Origin: JBAYIE01 sp041665785
Lineage (GTDB): Bacteria; Bacteroidota; Bacteroidia; UKL13-3
Assembly: GCA_041665785.1 (NCBI GenBank)
Contig: JBAYIE010000005.1
Span: 1 to 64,000 of the forward strand
Direction of reading: 5' to 3'
DNA length: 64,000 nt
Shown: in pieces, positions 1 to 8,400 of the stretch
How the letters are laid out: the number at the start of each line of letters is the position of its first letter
Position numbering within the stretch: the first letter of the stretch is position 1
The notes under the pieces: generated by a model
The model's database searches: none
What the model was told of the DNA's origin: nothing
What the model saw: the letters and a program-made list of their open reading frames with translations, nothing else
Translations under genes and position numbers: made by a program

Positions 1-32
1 ATAAAGAACTACCAGACCAAAATGGATGAACC

Positions 33-860
33 ATGGCTAGAAAAGAAATACGCATAACCACCGAACAAAGTTCCCATTACCAGCATTTGGAAAAGATGAA
101 CACAGTAACGTTGCTGGAGAATATCAATCTCGAGGATCAAACGGTTCCGCTGGCCATTAAAAAAGTACTGCCGCAAATTCGAAAGCTGATTGATGCGACT
201 TATGAAAAAATGGCAAAAGGAGGGCGCCTGTTTTATATTGGAGCCGGTACCAGCGGGCGTTTGGGCATTGTAGATGCCAGTGAGTGTCCGCCTACTTTCG
301 GCGTGCCACATGGTTTGGTAATCGGATTGATTGCCGGTGGTGACCAGGCGATCCGGAAAGCGGTTGAGTTTGCTGAAGATGATCCGAAGCAAGGATGGAT
401 CGATTTGCAGGAGTATAAAATTTCCAAAAAGGATGTGTTGATCGGCATTGCCGCATCGGGCACAACGCCTTATGTTATCGGAGCCTTGAAAGAAGCCGGT
501 AAAAAGGGAATATTAACCGGTTGTATTGTTTGCAATAAAAACTCACCGGTAGCCGGAGCAGCAAAATTTCCGGTTAAGGTGATTGTAGGACCTGAATTTG
601 TAACCGGCAGTACACGCATGAAAGCAGGCACAGCACAGAAACTGGTTTTGAATATGATCAGCACCTCACTGATGATCAAACTTGGACGTGTTGTGGGCAA
701 CAAAATGGTAGACATGACTCCCACCAACAACAAACTTATTCAGCGGGGTGAGCGCATGATTCAGGAGGAGACAGGAGTTACCCTGGCCAAAGCAAAATCC
801 TTGCTGAAGCAGCATGGAAGCGTGCGCAAGGCTGTTGCCACACAACGTAAAATGAAGTAA
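33..860 (+). CDS. murQ: N-acetylmuramic acid 6-phosphate etherase MurQ
   Basis: This cytosolic lyase cleaves the D-lactyl ether of MurNAc-6-phosphate to give GlcNAc-6-phosphate and lactate in peptidoglycan recycling. The 275 residues form a SIS-type sugar-phosphate isomerase fold: a phosphosugar-binding segment IGAGTSGRLG at about residue 69, then DASECPPTF whose Glu is the family's catalytic acid/base, the second acidic stretch EFAEDD near residue 110, and the SIS signature GIAASGTTP near 149. The late segment TGSTRMKAGTAQK is also typical of MurQ. Length is slightly below the usual 295-300 residues. The ATG at 33 is preferred; anything upstream is cut by the window edge, so the operon context to the left is unknown. 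Confidence 0.95.
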   Translation: MARKEIRITTEQSSHYQHLEKMNTVTLLENINLEDQTVPLAIKKVLPQIRKLIDATYEKMAKGGRLFYIGAGTSGRLGIVDASECPPTFGVPHGLVIGLIAGGDQAIRKAVEFAEDDPKQGWIDLQEYKISKKDVLIGIAASGTTPYVIGALKEAGKKGILTGCIVCNKNSPVAGAAKFPVKVIVGPEFVTGSTRMKAGTAQKLVLNMISTSLMIKLGRVVGNKMVDMTPTNNKLIQRGERMIQEETGVTLAKAKSLLKQHGSVRKAVATQRKMK

Positions 861-901
861 TACAGAGTGTAAGACTTATCGGAATATCCGATTTAGTACC
901 T

Positions 902-909
902 TAACTTGC
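902..909 (+). promoter_or_regulatory. Candidate -7 box TAACTTGC
   Basis: TAACTTGC lies 9 bases before the ATG of the membrane protein gene at 919. It fits a TAnnTTGC variant of the Bacteroidetes -7 element TAnnTTTG that recurs in this window (12467, 13939 and 59641). Inference from position and motif only. Confidence 0.4.
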
Positions 910-918
910 AGAACCTGC

Positions 919-1395
919 ATGAATGAGTATTTGATCAAATGGATTCTGGTTTTGTTCTGGTCGTCGGTTAAATACCTTTTCGGATTTTTAATCGCGCTTG
1001 GATCACCACCGCATTTCAGTTTTGTGGAACTACTGATTGCCAATGTTGGTGGTGGAATGCTGGGGGTGATTGCCTATTTATACTTCTGGGAATTTATTGT
1101 AAAGCTCTGGAAGCGCTGGAGAAAACCCAAAGTAAAGGAAGGCATAAAAATGACCAATCGCCGGCGCTGGCTGGTTAAAATAATCGCCCGGTATGAAATT
1201 TATGGGATTGTTATTCTTACTCCTTTGATTCTTACACCACCGCTGGGTACCATTTTGGCCGCTTCCATTGAATCAAACAAATGGAAGATCAAAATCTATA
1301 TGCTGGCTTCTTTTCTTACCTGGACCATCGGGTTGTATACCCTGCATGAAATTTTCGGAATCAACCTTGACGAGGTGATCGGGAATTTGTTTTAA
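919..1395 (+). CDS. Small integral membrane protein, function unknown
   Basis: A 158-residue protein with about four hydrophobic segments (roughly residues 5-28, 38-62, 92-113 and 125-146), separated by a basic cytosolic loop KLWKRWRKPKVKEG and the motif NRRRWLVKIIARYEIYGI. The segment ILTPPLGTILAASI, with prolines and glycines in a re-entrant-like position, recalls small multidrug-export/DedA-like membrane proteins, but I cannot assign a family. It stands alone, downstream of murQ by 58 bases with its own candidate promoter, and converges on the toxin-antitoxin pair. Function is not known. Confidence 0.75.
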   Translation: MNEYLIKWILVLFWSSVKYLFGFLIALGSPPHFSFVELLIANVGGGMLGVIAYLYFWEFIVKLWKRWRKPKVKEGIKMTNRRRWLVKIIARYEIYGIVILTPLILTPPLGTILAASIESNKWKIKIYMLASFLTWTIGLYTLHEIFGINLDEVIGNLF

Positions 1396-1425
1396 AACAC
1401 CAAAATTTACAGTCGCAGGAAATTC

Positions 1426-1476
1426 GAAAGTTGAATTTTAACCAGATGAGTGATGGTGAGAAATTCTTCAACTTTC
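1426..1476. terminator. Inverted repeat between convergent genes, possible terminator
   Basis: GAAAGTTGAA (1426-1435) is perfectly complementary to TTCAACTTTC (1467-1476), with a 31-base loop. A T-rich stretch (GTTTTTT) follows shortly after on the plus strand. It sits 30 bases past the stop of the membrane protein and beyond the 3' end of the parE-like gene, so it could end transcription from either side. The loop is long for an intrinsic terminator. Confidence 0.4.
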
Positions 1477-1555
1477 AGTTATGTTTTTTGTGACTCTTTT
1501 GTGTTTTATACGGCTAAAACCTTCACCGATTTAATCGTGTTTCAATATCCATTTG

Positions 1556-1822
1556 TTAATGAAGAATTCTTATGATTTCAACTTCTTTCTTTTTCGGATT
1601 GAGCCGATAAAATATAAAATGAGATTTTATCTGTGCACGGAAATATCCTTTTCTTACTTCATCATAATTCTTGCCTGAATGGGGCTCTGTTGCTATATGT
1701 TCAATTTCATCCAGGATTAGGTTAAAGTACCTGTCTGCCTGTTCTCGTGACCAATTTTCAAATGTATAATGCCAGATATTTTCCAAATCTTTTAAAGCTT
1801 CTATACTGATTGAATATTTCAT
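1556..1822 (-). CDS. parE: ParE/RelE-superfamily toxin with premature stop
   Basis: An 88-residue RelE/ParE-fold toxin: MKYSISIEALKDLENIW start, the conserved Arg/Tyr region RADRYF-like, the motif EPHSGKNYDEVRKGYFRAQIKSHFIFYRL and the final strand EIIRILH. ParE toxins poison DNA gyrase; related RelE proteins cut mRNA. Its start overlaps the antitoxin stop by 4 bases (ATGA), the normal antitoxin-toxin order. The reading frame stops with TAA right after ILH, but continues in the same frame with QMDIETRLNR to a TGA at 1523. ParE family members usually read ILHQ(R/Q)MD..., so the stop looks like a CAA to TAA change that removes about 11 residues. Toxicity may be reduced or lost. Confidence 0.88.
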   Translation of the reverse strand: MKYSISIEALKDLENIWHYTFENWSREQADRYFNLILDEIEHIATEPHSGKNYDEVRKGYFRAQIKSHFIFYRLNPKKKEVEIIRILH

Positions 1823-2070
1823 TTTTCTGGAGGTTGTTTCTTATGAAGACTTTTGAGAAAAGTATCACGGTTGAATTTTTCAACAATACCTGATTTTTCA
1901 CCTTTCTTTAAAGCATTGATCAATGCAGTTTTTTTAGTTTCTTCTTGTTCGAACAGTCTAAGTGCCGCTCTTACAACTTCACTTGCAGAGGAGAATTTTC
2001 CTGTTTTAACCTGTTGGTTAATAAAGTCGTTGAAATAATCTCCCAGTAATATGGATGTATTCTTTGCCAT
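1819..2070 (-). CDS. parD: ParD-like antitoxin
   Basis: An 83-residue antitoxin with an N-terminal ribbon-helix-helix: strand NTSILLGDYFNDFI, then the ParD signature QVKTGKFSSASEVVRAALRLFEQEE. The charged C-terminal third (about 50-83) would wrap the toxin. As known for the family, the dimer should bind its own promoter and repress the operon, and neutralise ParE by direct binding. It is the first gene of the pair, and a palindrome that could be its operator lies 24 bases upstream of its ATG. Confidence 0.92.
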   Translation of the reverse strand: MAKNTSILLGDYFNDFINQQVKTGKFSSASEVVRAALRLFEQEETKKTALINALKKGEKSGIVEKFNRDTFLKSLHKKQPPEK

Positions 2071-2094
2071 AATGGGTGTGTTTATACATTTAAA

Positions 2095-2113
2095 TATACC
2101 AATTCCTGGTATA
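2095..2113. promoter_or_regulatory. Probable ParD operator palindrome
   Basis: TATACCA (2095-2101) and TGGTATA (2107-2113) are perfect inverted repeats with a 5-base spacer, directly upstream of parD. On the minus strand a promoter-like TATATTTA follows toward the ATG, so a bound RHH dimer would cover the promoter. This is the expected position for antitoxin autoregulation; binding itself is inferred. Confidence 0.6.
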
Positions 2114-2211
2114 AGATAAAAAAGAAACCTTTTCGAGATGAGCTTTTTCCGGAGAATGAGCTCCTTTAAGAACAGTCTTTTTTTCTTGTATTAATACGGT
2201 TGCTGTTCATC

Positions 2212-3084
2212 TTATGTATACCTCTCCATCAACTCATAAATCATTCCGTCTTTGAGTCCGGCCGAAGGCGCCGAAATACGGCTGATATTTGCCCATTTCA
2301 GAATTTGCAGATAGATAAAAGCCGAAGGTTCCATTACATCGGCGCGATCAGGATTGAGCTTATAAGTTTCAATTCGTTGTTCCGCATTCATTTTCAAAAA
2401 GCGTTTATGAAATGCATCCAGATCTTTGGTGCTGATCGACTGGCTGTCGGTTGGACTGATCAGGCTGGCTATTTTATTGATGGTGCCACTGGTGGCAATG
2501 GCTTCGGTTTGCTGCACATCGGCCAGATGTCCTTCCACATAATCCTGCAGTTCTTTCCATGTTTTTTTACGGATGGCATTGTCGAGCAGACGAACCGTGC
2601 CCACATCAAACGATACCGAATCAAAGGCCTGTCCGTTTTTGATCACCGTCATTTCTGTACTTCCACCCCCAACGTCAATAGTGAGATAACTTTTTTTCGG
2701 TTCAAACAAATGGGCAATGGATTTCAGAATTATTTCCGACTCACGCTTACCATTGATGATATCGATACGCAGACCGGTGTCTTTTAAAACACGATCCACA
2801 ATTTTGGGTCCGTTTTCAGCATCGCGCAAAGCCGAGGTAGCACAAGCCATATAATGATCTACGTCGAATGCCTGTATCAGCAAGGCAAATGCTTCCATGG
2901 CTTTATAAAATACCTGTCGTTTTTCTTTGCTGATTTTTCCGCGTTTAAAGGCATCGTCGCCGAGCCTCACCGGGATCCGTACAAATTCAACACGTTTATA
3001 GGGTTCTTTGTTTCCCGGATCGTTGAGGCGCGCTATTTGAAGCCTGACTGCATTGGATCCGATATCGATGGCGGCGAGTTTCAT
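2212..3084 (-). CDS. ppx: Exopolyphosphatase / Ppx-GppA phosphatase family protein
   Basis: A 290-residue ASKHA-fold phosphatase hydrolysing polyphosphate or guanosine pentaphosphate. Seen in order: phosphate-1 motif AAIDIGSNAVRLQI near residue 4, MACATSALRDAENG near 100, phosphate-2 motif LTIDVGGGSTEM near 137, and the adenosine-like motif AIATSGTINKIASL near 195. It has only the core two-domain Ppx/GppA module (about 300 residues) and lacks the C-terminal HD-type domain of long E. coli Ppx, as is usual in Bacteroidetes. TAAAAGTA at 3091-3098, read on the minus strand as TACTTTTA, is a one-mismatch -7 box just before the ATG. The choice between Ppx and GppA activity cannot be made from sequence. 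Confidence 0.9.
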   Translation of the reverse strand: MKLAAIDIGSNAVRLQIARLNDPGNKEPYKRVEFVRIPVRLGDDAFKRGKISKEKRQVFYKAMEAFALLIQAFDVDHYMACATSALRDAENGPKIVDRVLKDTGLRIDIINGKRESEIILKSIAHLFEPKKSYLTIDVGGGSTEMTVIKNGQAFDSVSFDVGTVRLLDNAIRKKTWKELQDYVEGHLADVQQTEAIATSGTINKIASLISPTDSQSISTKDLDAFHKRFLKMNAEQRIETYKLNPDRADVMEPSAFIYLQILKWANISRISAPSAGLKDGMIYELMERYT

Positions 3085-3223
3085 GTGGTGTAAAAGTAAA
3101 GAAAAAGGGAATGCGAATTACGCAATTGAATTAATTCATATCATGTTTGCCGGAGTTAACGTAAAGAGAACTTTCAGATAACTATAGATTGGAATACAAT
3201 TAAAAAACAGAAGTTCGCATAAC

Positions 3224-3622
3224 ATGATTAAAGCTGTTGAAATTATATTGTATGTGAAGGATCAGGATAAAAGTACTGATTTTTATAAAAGCATATTGCG
3301 CATGAAGCCGGTATTGCATGTTCCGGGCATAACAGAATTTGAACTTACGCAACATTGTAAACTTGGAATTATGCCCAATGCCGGTATTGCAAAAATTCTG
3401 CAAAATGTAACACCACATCCCGATTTGGGCGATGGAATACCCCGCTGCGAGCTGTATTTATATGTGGATGATATTCAGATGGAATATGAAAACGCATTGG
3501 CACAGGAAGCTGTTTTGATCAGCCCGGTTATGGACCGCGACTGGGGCGACCGGGTTTGTTATTTTGCCGATCCCGACGGACATATACTGGCTTTTGCCAC
3601 AAAATTGAATCCGGATGCGTAA
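3224..3622 (+). CDS. VOC (glyoxalase/bleomycin resistance) family protein
   Basis: A 132-residue vicinal-oxygen-chelate protein with two paired beta-alpha-beta-beta-beta modules: KAVEIILYVKDQDKSTDFYKSILRM at the N terminus and the second module PRCELYLYVDDIQMEYENAL. The C-terminal signature VCYFADPDGHILAFA is typical of dioxygenase/glyoxalase-like VOC proteins. Substrate unknown. It begins a run of five small plus-strand genes, 23 bases before the next start. Confidence 0.9.
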   Translation: MIKAVEIILYVKDQDKSTDFYKSILRMKPVLHVPGITEFELTQHCKLGIMPNAGIAKILQNVTPHPDLGDGIPRCELYLYVDDIQMEYENALAQEAVLISPVMDRDWGDRVCYFADPDGHILAFATKLNPDA

Positions 3623-3645
3623 CTTTCGTTTTCGATTTTAACCCG

Positions 3646-4002
3646 ATGAAACAATTTAAATTCTTGCAGGAATTGGCCTTGTCGTTACCGGAAACTTCGG
3701 AACATCCGCATTTTGAAAAGACTTCCTTTAAAGTGAAGGGCAAAATATTTTCGACTTATGACGCAGCAGAGAACAAAGCCTGTTTTAAATTTTCAGCATC
3801 GGATCAGGACTTGTTTTCACTGATTGATAAATCCGTTATCTACCCTATTCCAAACAAATGGGGTAAGTTGGGGTGGACTCAATTTCACCTCGATTGCCTC
3901 GGAAATGATGTAGTGAAGGATGCACTGTTAACAGCCTATTGCGAAGTGGCCCCTAAAAAGTTGGCCATGCAGATTAAAATCGAACATGGTCTTGATGGAT
4001 AA
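3646..4002 (+). CDS. MmcQ/YjbR family protein
   Basis: A 118-residue protein of the MmcQ/YjbR family (double-wing fold, often named DNA-binding, biochemical role unclear). Signatures: LALSLPETSEHPHFEKTSFKVKGKIFSTYD, KACFKFSASDQDLFSLID and the terminal ILTAYCEVAPKKL-like helix. The ATG at 3646 is chosen because the family starts with this helix, although the frame is open further upstream into the preceding gene. It overlaps the following 4Fe-4S gene by 17 bases. Confidence 0.88.
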   Translation: MKQFKFLQELALSLPETSEHPHFEKTSFKVKGKIFSTYDAAENKACFKFSASDQDLFSLIDKSVIYPIPNKWGKLGWTQFHLDCLGNDVVKDALLTAYCEVAPKKLAMQIKIEHGLDG

Positions 4003-4243
4003 TCATACAAGTATGGATAAAGATTCAGTTACAAAGGAATATTCAAACGGAGAAATCACCGTGATATGGAAATCCGGCATCTGTCAGCATTCCGGAATTT
4101 GTGCACGGAGCTTACCCGAAGTTTTTCAGCCTAAATCAAAACCCTGGATAAAAATGGATCAGGCCGAAAGTGATGAAATTGTCCGTACTGTGGAGCGTTG
4201 TCCTTCAGGGGCTATAAGCATAAAGCCCAAAAACCAACCATGA
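3986..4243 (+). CDS. Divergent 4Fe-4S mono-cluster (Fer4_19-like) protein
   Basis: An 85-residue ferredoxin-like protein. The pattern KEYSNGEITVIWK, then GICQHSGICARSLPEVF with the first cysteines, and VERCPSGAISIKP with the C-terminal cysteine, matches the divergent single-cluster 4Fe-4S family (DUF1271). It would carry electrons or act as a small Fe-S accessory protein; partners are unknown. Starts at 3986, 3995 and 4013 are all possible; 4013 fits the family N terminus best, while 3986 gives the longest product. Its stop TGA overlaps the next start (ATGATG). Confidence 0.88.
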   Translation: MVLMDNHTSMDKDSVTKEYSNGEITVIWKSGICQHSGICARSLPEVFQPKSKPWIKMDQAESDEIVRTVERCPSGAISIKPKNQP

Positions 4244-4554
4244 TGAATCTTCAGGAAAAGCGGTATTTGGAAATTGGCCTTAAACTGAAAGAGGCAGCAG
4301 AAAGTCAGCTTTTTGGTAAGTCTTGTTTTAAAGTAGAAGGGAAAGCTTTTATTTGTTTTTTTGAACAATGCATGGTTTTTAAATTGACCGGAAATGTTCA
4401 TCAGGAAGCATTGAGTTTGGACGGTGCAACACTGTTTGATCCGTCAGGGAAAAAACGACCTATGAAAGAATGGGTTCAGGTACCGTTTGATCATGAAGAT
4501 AAGTGGGATTCGTTTGCAAAGGCTGCCTTGAATTATGTTGATGCTTCTGCTTAA
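4240..4554 (+). CDS. TfoX N-terminal-like / MmcQ-related small protein
   Basis: A 104-residue cytosolic protein. LFGKSCFKVEGKAFICFFEQCMVFKL, ALSLDGATLFDPSGKKRPMKEWVQVPF and the closing helix AKAALNYV resemble the TfoX N-terminal domain and its MmcQ-like relatives. The ATG at 4240 overlaps the stop of the 4Fe-4S gene, which favours it over a longer in-frame start at 4198 inside that gene. In other bacteria TfoX is a competence regulator, but stand-alone TfoX_N proteins have no settled role. Confidence 0.75.
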   Translation: MMNLQEKRYLEIGLKLKEAAESQLFGKSCFKVEGKAFICFFEQCMVFKLTGNVHQEALSLDGATLFDPSGKKRPMKEWVQVPFDHEDKWDSFAKAALNYVDASA

Positions 4555-4579
4555 CTTGCTTTAATAAAACGAGAATAGA

Positions 4580-4939
4580 ATGGAGAAAGTAAACCTGAAA
4601 GAAAAACTGGCACTCTTTTCAGAGCATTGGTCGCCCAAGGTGGTGGGTGAATTGAATGGTCAGCATGTGAAACTGGCCAGACTGTATGGCGAATTTATCT
4701 GGCATAAACACGATCACGAAGACGAGTTGTTTCTGGTATTGAAAGGGCAACTGAAAATGGAATTGCGGGATAAAACCGTGTTGATCAACGAACAGGAATT
4801 TTTTATAGTTCCCCGGGGTGTTGAACATCGTCCGGTAGCCGATGAAGAGGTGGAAGTGCTTTTGTTTGAGCCGGCTTCTACACTGAATACAGGCGATCAA
4901 GTTAACGAGCGTACAAAACATAAATTAGACAAGATTTAA
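4580..4939 (+). CDS. Cupin-domain protein
   Basis: A 119-residue single cupin. Motif 1 is EFIWHKHDHEDELFLVLKG, with His-His-Glu metal ligands, and motif 2 is FFIVPRGVEHRPVA with the fourth His. All four usual metal ligands are present, so a mononuclear metal site is likely. Many short cupins of this type act on mannose- or sugar-like ligands or bind small effectors; no substrate can be assigned. It is the last gene of the small-protein run, 25 bases after the TfoX-like gene. Confidence 0.9.
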   Translation: MEKVNLKEKLALFSEHWSPKVVGELNGQHVKLARLYGEFIWHKHDHEDELFLVLKGQLKMELRDKTVLINEQEFFIVPRGVEHRPVADEEVEVLLFEPASTLNTGDQVNERTKHKLDKI

Positions 4940-5165
4940 CCCTTGATTGCTTTGTGAACTTCTCCTTAAATGGAAACCAGCATATTTTTCATGATGGTAT
5001 AATACCTATGCCATTCTTAGATATATACCTTCTGCTGTTAGCATAAACAGTTGAAAATCAGAGAATAAACTATTTATTAGGTGCGTGGATTAAATATTAA
5101 GAATATGTAAACGTATTAATCCCATGTAAGTCTTTAATTTTAAATGTTCTATCCATTTTTAAAAA

Positions 5166-5486
5166 ATGAAAATCCTGATTTACCTGGCTGGTTTTACATT
5201 CTGTTTATTTTCAGTCTTGTATGATGTTGATGCGCAAACAATTCCGAAGTCCGGTAAATACGCATATGAAATTTTTCAAAATCAGGATAAAACCTATGGT
5301 TATTCAATTTTGAATAAAGGAAAAAAGGTAATTCAACAATCAGTAATTCCAGGCAGACCCGGTAATAAAGGATTTGCGAAAAAGGAAGATGCAGAAAAAG
5401 TGGCAAAGCTGGTAGTTTCCAAAGTGGAGAAAGGAATGATGCCGCCAACGGTTACTGAAGCGGAATTAAAAAAATTAAACCTCTAA
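5166..5486 (+). CDS. DUF4907 family secreted protein
   Basis: A 106-residue exported protein: signal peptide of about 23 residues ending VDAQ, then YAYEIFQNQDKTYGYSI, a short basic stretch, and the conserved core IPGRPGNKGFAKKEDAEKVAKLVVSKVEKG-type helix followed by MPPTVTEAEL. This is the DUF4907 pattern of Bacteroidetes periplasmic proteins of unknown function. It precedes the giant kelch protein by 11 bases and is probably co-transcribed with it; I recall DUF4907 genes next to kelch genes in related genomes. The 226-base region upstream shows no clear promoter box. Confidence 0.85.
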   Translation: MKILIYLAGFTFCLFSVLYDVDAQTIPKSGKYAYEIFQNQDKTYGYSILNKGKKVIQQSVIPGRPGNKGFAKKEDAEKVAKLVVSKVEKGMMPPTVTEAELKKLNL

Positions 5487-5497
5487 CAAATTTTTCG

Positions 5498-8400
5498 ATG
5501 TTTAACGGTGTACGATGGTTCGTTTTATTTGTCGGATTGCTTGTGATTTCACAGCACATAAATGCACAAATCTGGACAGGTAAAGGCAAATTACCCGGTG
5601 GTTCGCGTGCACAGGCAGTTTCTTTGACCATAAACGGGAAAGGGTATTTGGGTACAGGTTGTACTACCGGTTTATTTCCAACCGGATTGAACGATTGGTG
5701 GGAATACGATACGTTAACACAAGTTTGGTCACAAAAGGCCGTATTTCCGGGTAAGAATCGCTATGGAGCTGCCGGTTTTGTGATTGGTAATAAAGGTTAT
5801 GTAGGTACCGGTTACTCAACTACAGATAGTATCAACGGTTCGGAAAAAGATTTTTGGGAATACAATCCATCTACCAATACATGGACTCAAAGAGCAGATT
5901 TTGCAGGCCCAAAAAGATTGGCGGCCGTTGGGTTTGCCATTGGAAACAAGGGGTATATTGCTTTAGGTTATGATGATGTTACAATGTACAAGGACATGTA
6001 TGTATACGATGCTGTACTTGATATTTGGACCAGCGTATCTGATTTTGGGGGCACCGCGCGTTTTGCTGCAACTGCATTCGTGGTTGGAAATTATGCCTAT
6101 GTGGGAACGGGAAGGAATTTATCCGGCTCCATCAATGATATTTGGAGGTATAATCCGGCAGACAATTCCTGGACATTCAAAACAACATACCAGGGTGGTA
6201 CCTGTTTCGGAGCTATATCATTTGTACTTATGGGTAAAGCTTATGTGGCGAATGGAACGCATGAAACGGCGGGAAGCAAAAGCGATTTTTATCAATTCGA
6301 TACAGCCACCAATATCTGGACTAAAATGGAAAATATTGGGGCACGCTATTATTCAAGTGTTTTTGTATTGGGAGGTAAAGCATTTTTGTGTGGTGGAGAA
6401 GTAAAAAACAATCAACCTTTGTATGGAGATTTTTGGGAGTTTGATCCAGGTAAAACTACGCAATGGGTAAAGAAAAGCATCTTTCTTGGACCAGCAAGAT
6501 TTTCACCTGTTCACTTCGTTATTGGTAACAAAGTTTATATGGGTGGCGGACAAGACCTGGTCATGTTAGTGAACAGATCCGATTTCTGGGAGTTTAATTC
6601 AGTTACCGGTACATGGTCTCAAAAAGCAAATATGCCTGGTTATGCCCGATACAATGCTATCAGTTTCTCAATTGACAATTTAGGATATATGGGCATGGGT
6701 AACGGAGGGCCGGGTGCAAATTTGCTGGATGATTTCTGGCAATACAATCCTGCGACAAACTCCTGGACACAAAAGGCAATATTGCCGGAGAAAAATGAGC
6801 AGGCAACCGCTTTTAGTATTCAAGGTAATGGATATTTTACCTGTGGAACACAGGGAAATAAACGAACGTGGGAATACGTTCCAGCATTGAATACATGGAC
6901 GCGCAAGGCTGATTATACAGGTACAGCAAACAGCAGGATGATCAGCTTTGTTATCGATCACAAGGCGTATGTTGGCCTGGGAATCTTATCCGGAGTAAAT
7001 GCTAAAGATTTCTGGGAATTTGATCCCGCACAAAACAACTGGACACGTAAAGCTGATTTTCCGGCCCGGGGAAGAATTCATGCAGCAGCATTCTCGATGG
7101 ATCAATATGGATATGTGGGAGCTGGAAAAGACGATGATTCAATTTACCGGAACGATATGTACCGGTATCATCCGCTCACCAACGTCTGGGAACAAATACC
7201 TTCACTGAATGCCAATATGGGAAGAGAAGGTGCGTTTGCATTCGGAGTAAATTTTAAAGGATATATAGGTAACGGATCTACGTCGGCGGTTGCGGGAATT
7301 AATGATATGTGGGAATTCAATCCTTACACGTTTATAATAACCCGATTATCCACCAACCTGAGTTGCACCAACGATTCTATCAATATTACATACCGGGTAT
7401 TAAAAGGCGCAACACAAAACCTTACCTTTCAGTTATCGGGTCCCGACGGCAACTTTGCCAATCCAATTCACCTTCAAACAAAAAGCAGCGGAATAGGATT
7501 AGATAGTATACGGATACGCATACCGCTTGATACCACTTCGAAAGGAACAGGTTACCGGATTCGGGTAGTAAGCAATGCAGATACGAGCAACCGTAGTGAG
7601 GCTTTTTCCATTAATACGGCAACATTGATTTCCGATGGTCCGCTGACTTTTTGTTCGGGTGGATATGCGCGTCTCAGTTTAGCACAAACCGGATCGGGTA
7701 TGCATTACCGCTGGCGAATGAATGGAGTTAATACCCCGAATGCAGGCGACACTTTTGCCGTATATAAAGCATATACAACGGGTGCGTATTCTCTGAGAAT
7801 AACAACTGCGGTTTGCACCTTTACCTCCAACGATACTCTGGTTACCAATAATGGTCATCCTATTCCGAAAGTCGGTTTCAGGATGAACGACACAATACAG
7901 TGTACCAATACAAACCGGTTTATTTTTGAAGATACCACTACCATTTCATCTGGAAGTTTCACCCGTTTATGGAGTTTTAACAACGGAGATACTTCAACAT
8001 TGGATAGTATTGTAAGATCATATGCCGATACCGGTTCATACTTTGTAAGAATGGTAACCACAAGCGATAAAGGTTGTACCGATTCTTCGTTCCGCACATT
8101 TGCATTGAAGTTGGGTCCGAAAGTTGGTTATACCATCAACAACGACAGTCAATGTAACAAATGGAATTTCTTTGTATTCTCAGACACCTCCAACTTTATG
8201 GGACTTCCATTTGGTTTCAGATCGTGGGACTTCGGGGATGCTACGGGAACCTATTTTTCTGTTGTGAACAAAGGCTATGCAGCTGCCGGAAATTATTCTG
8301 TAAAACTCAGACTGGGCCTGGCAAACGGGTGTGTGGATTCAGTGATAAAACCGGTAACCGTTTGGCCAAGTCCGAAAGTTGGATTTAGTATCAACGATTC

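Noticed and set aside
2200..2787. 195-residue plus-strand open frame opposite the Ppx/GppA gene
   Set aside because: It is the antisense shadow of a well-conserved phosphatase and has no family signature.
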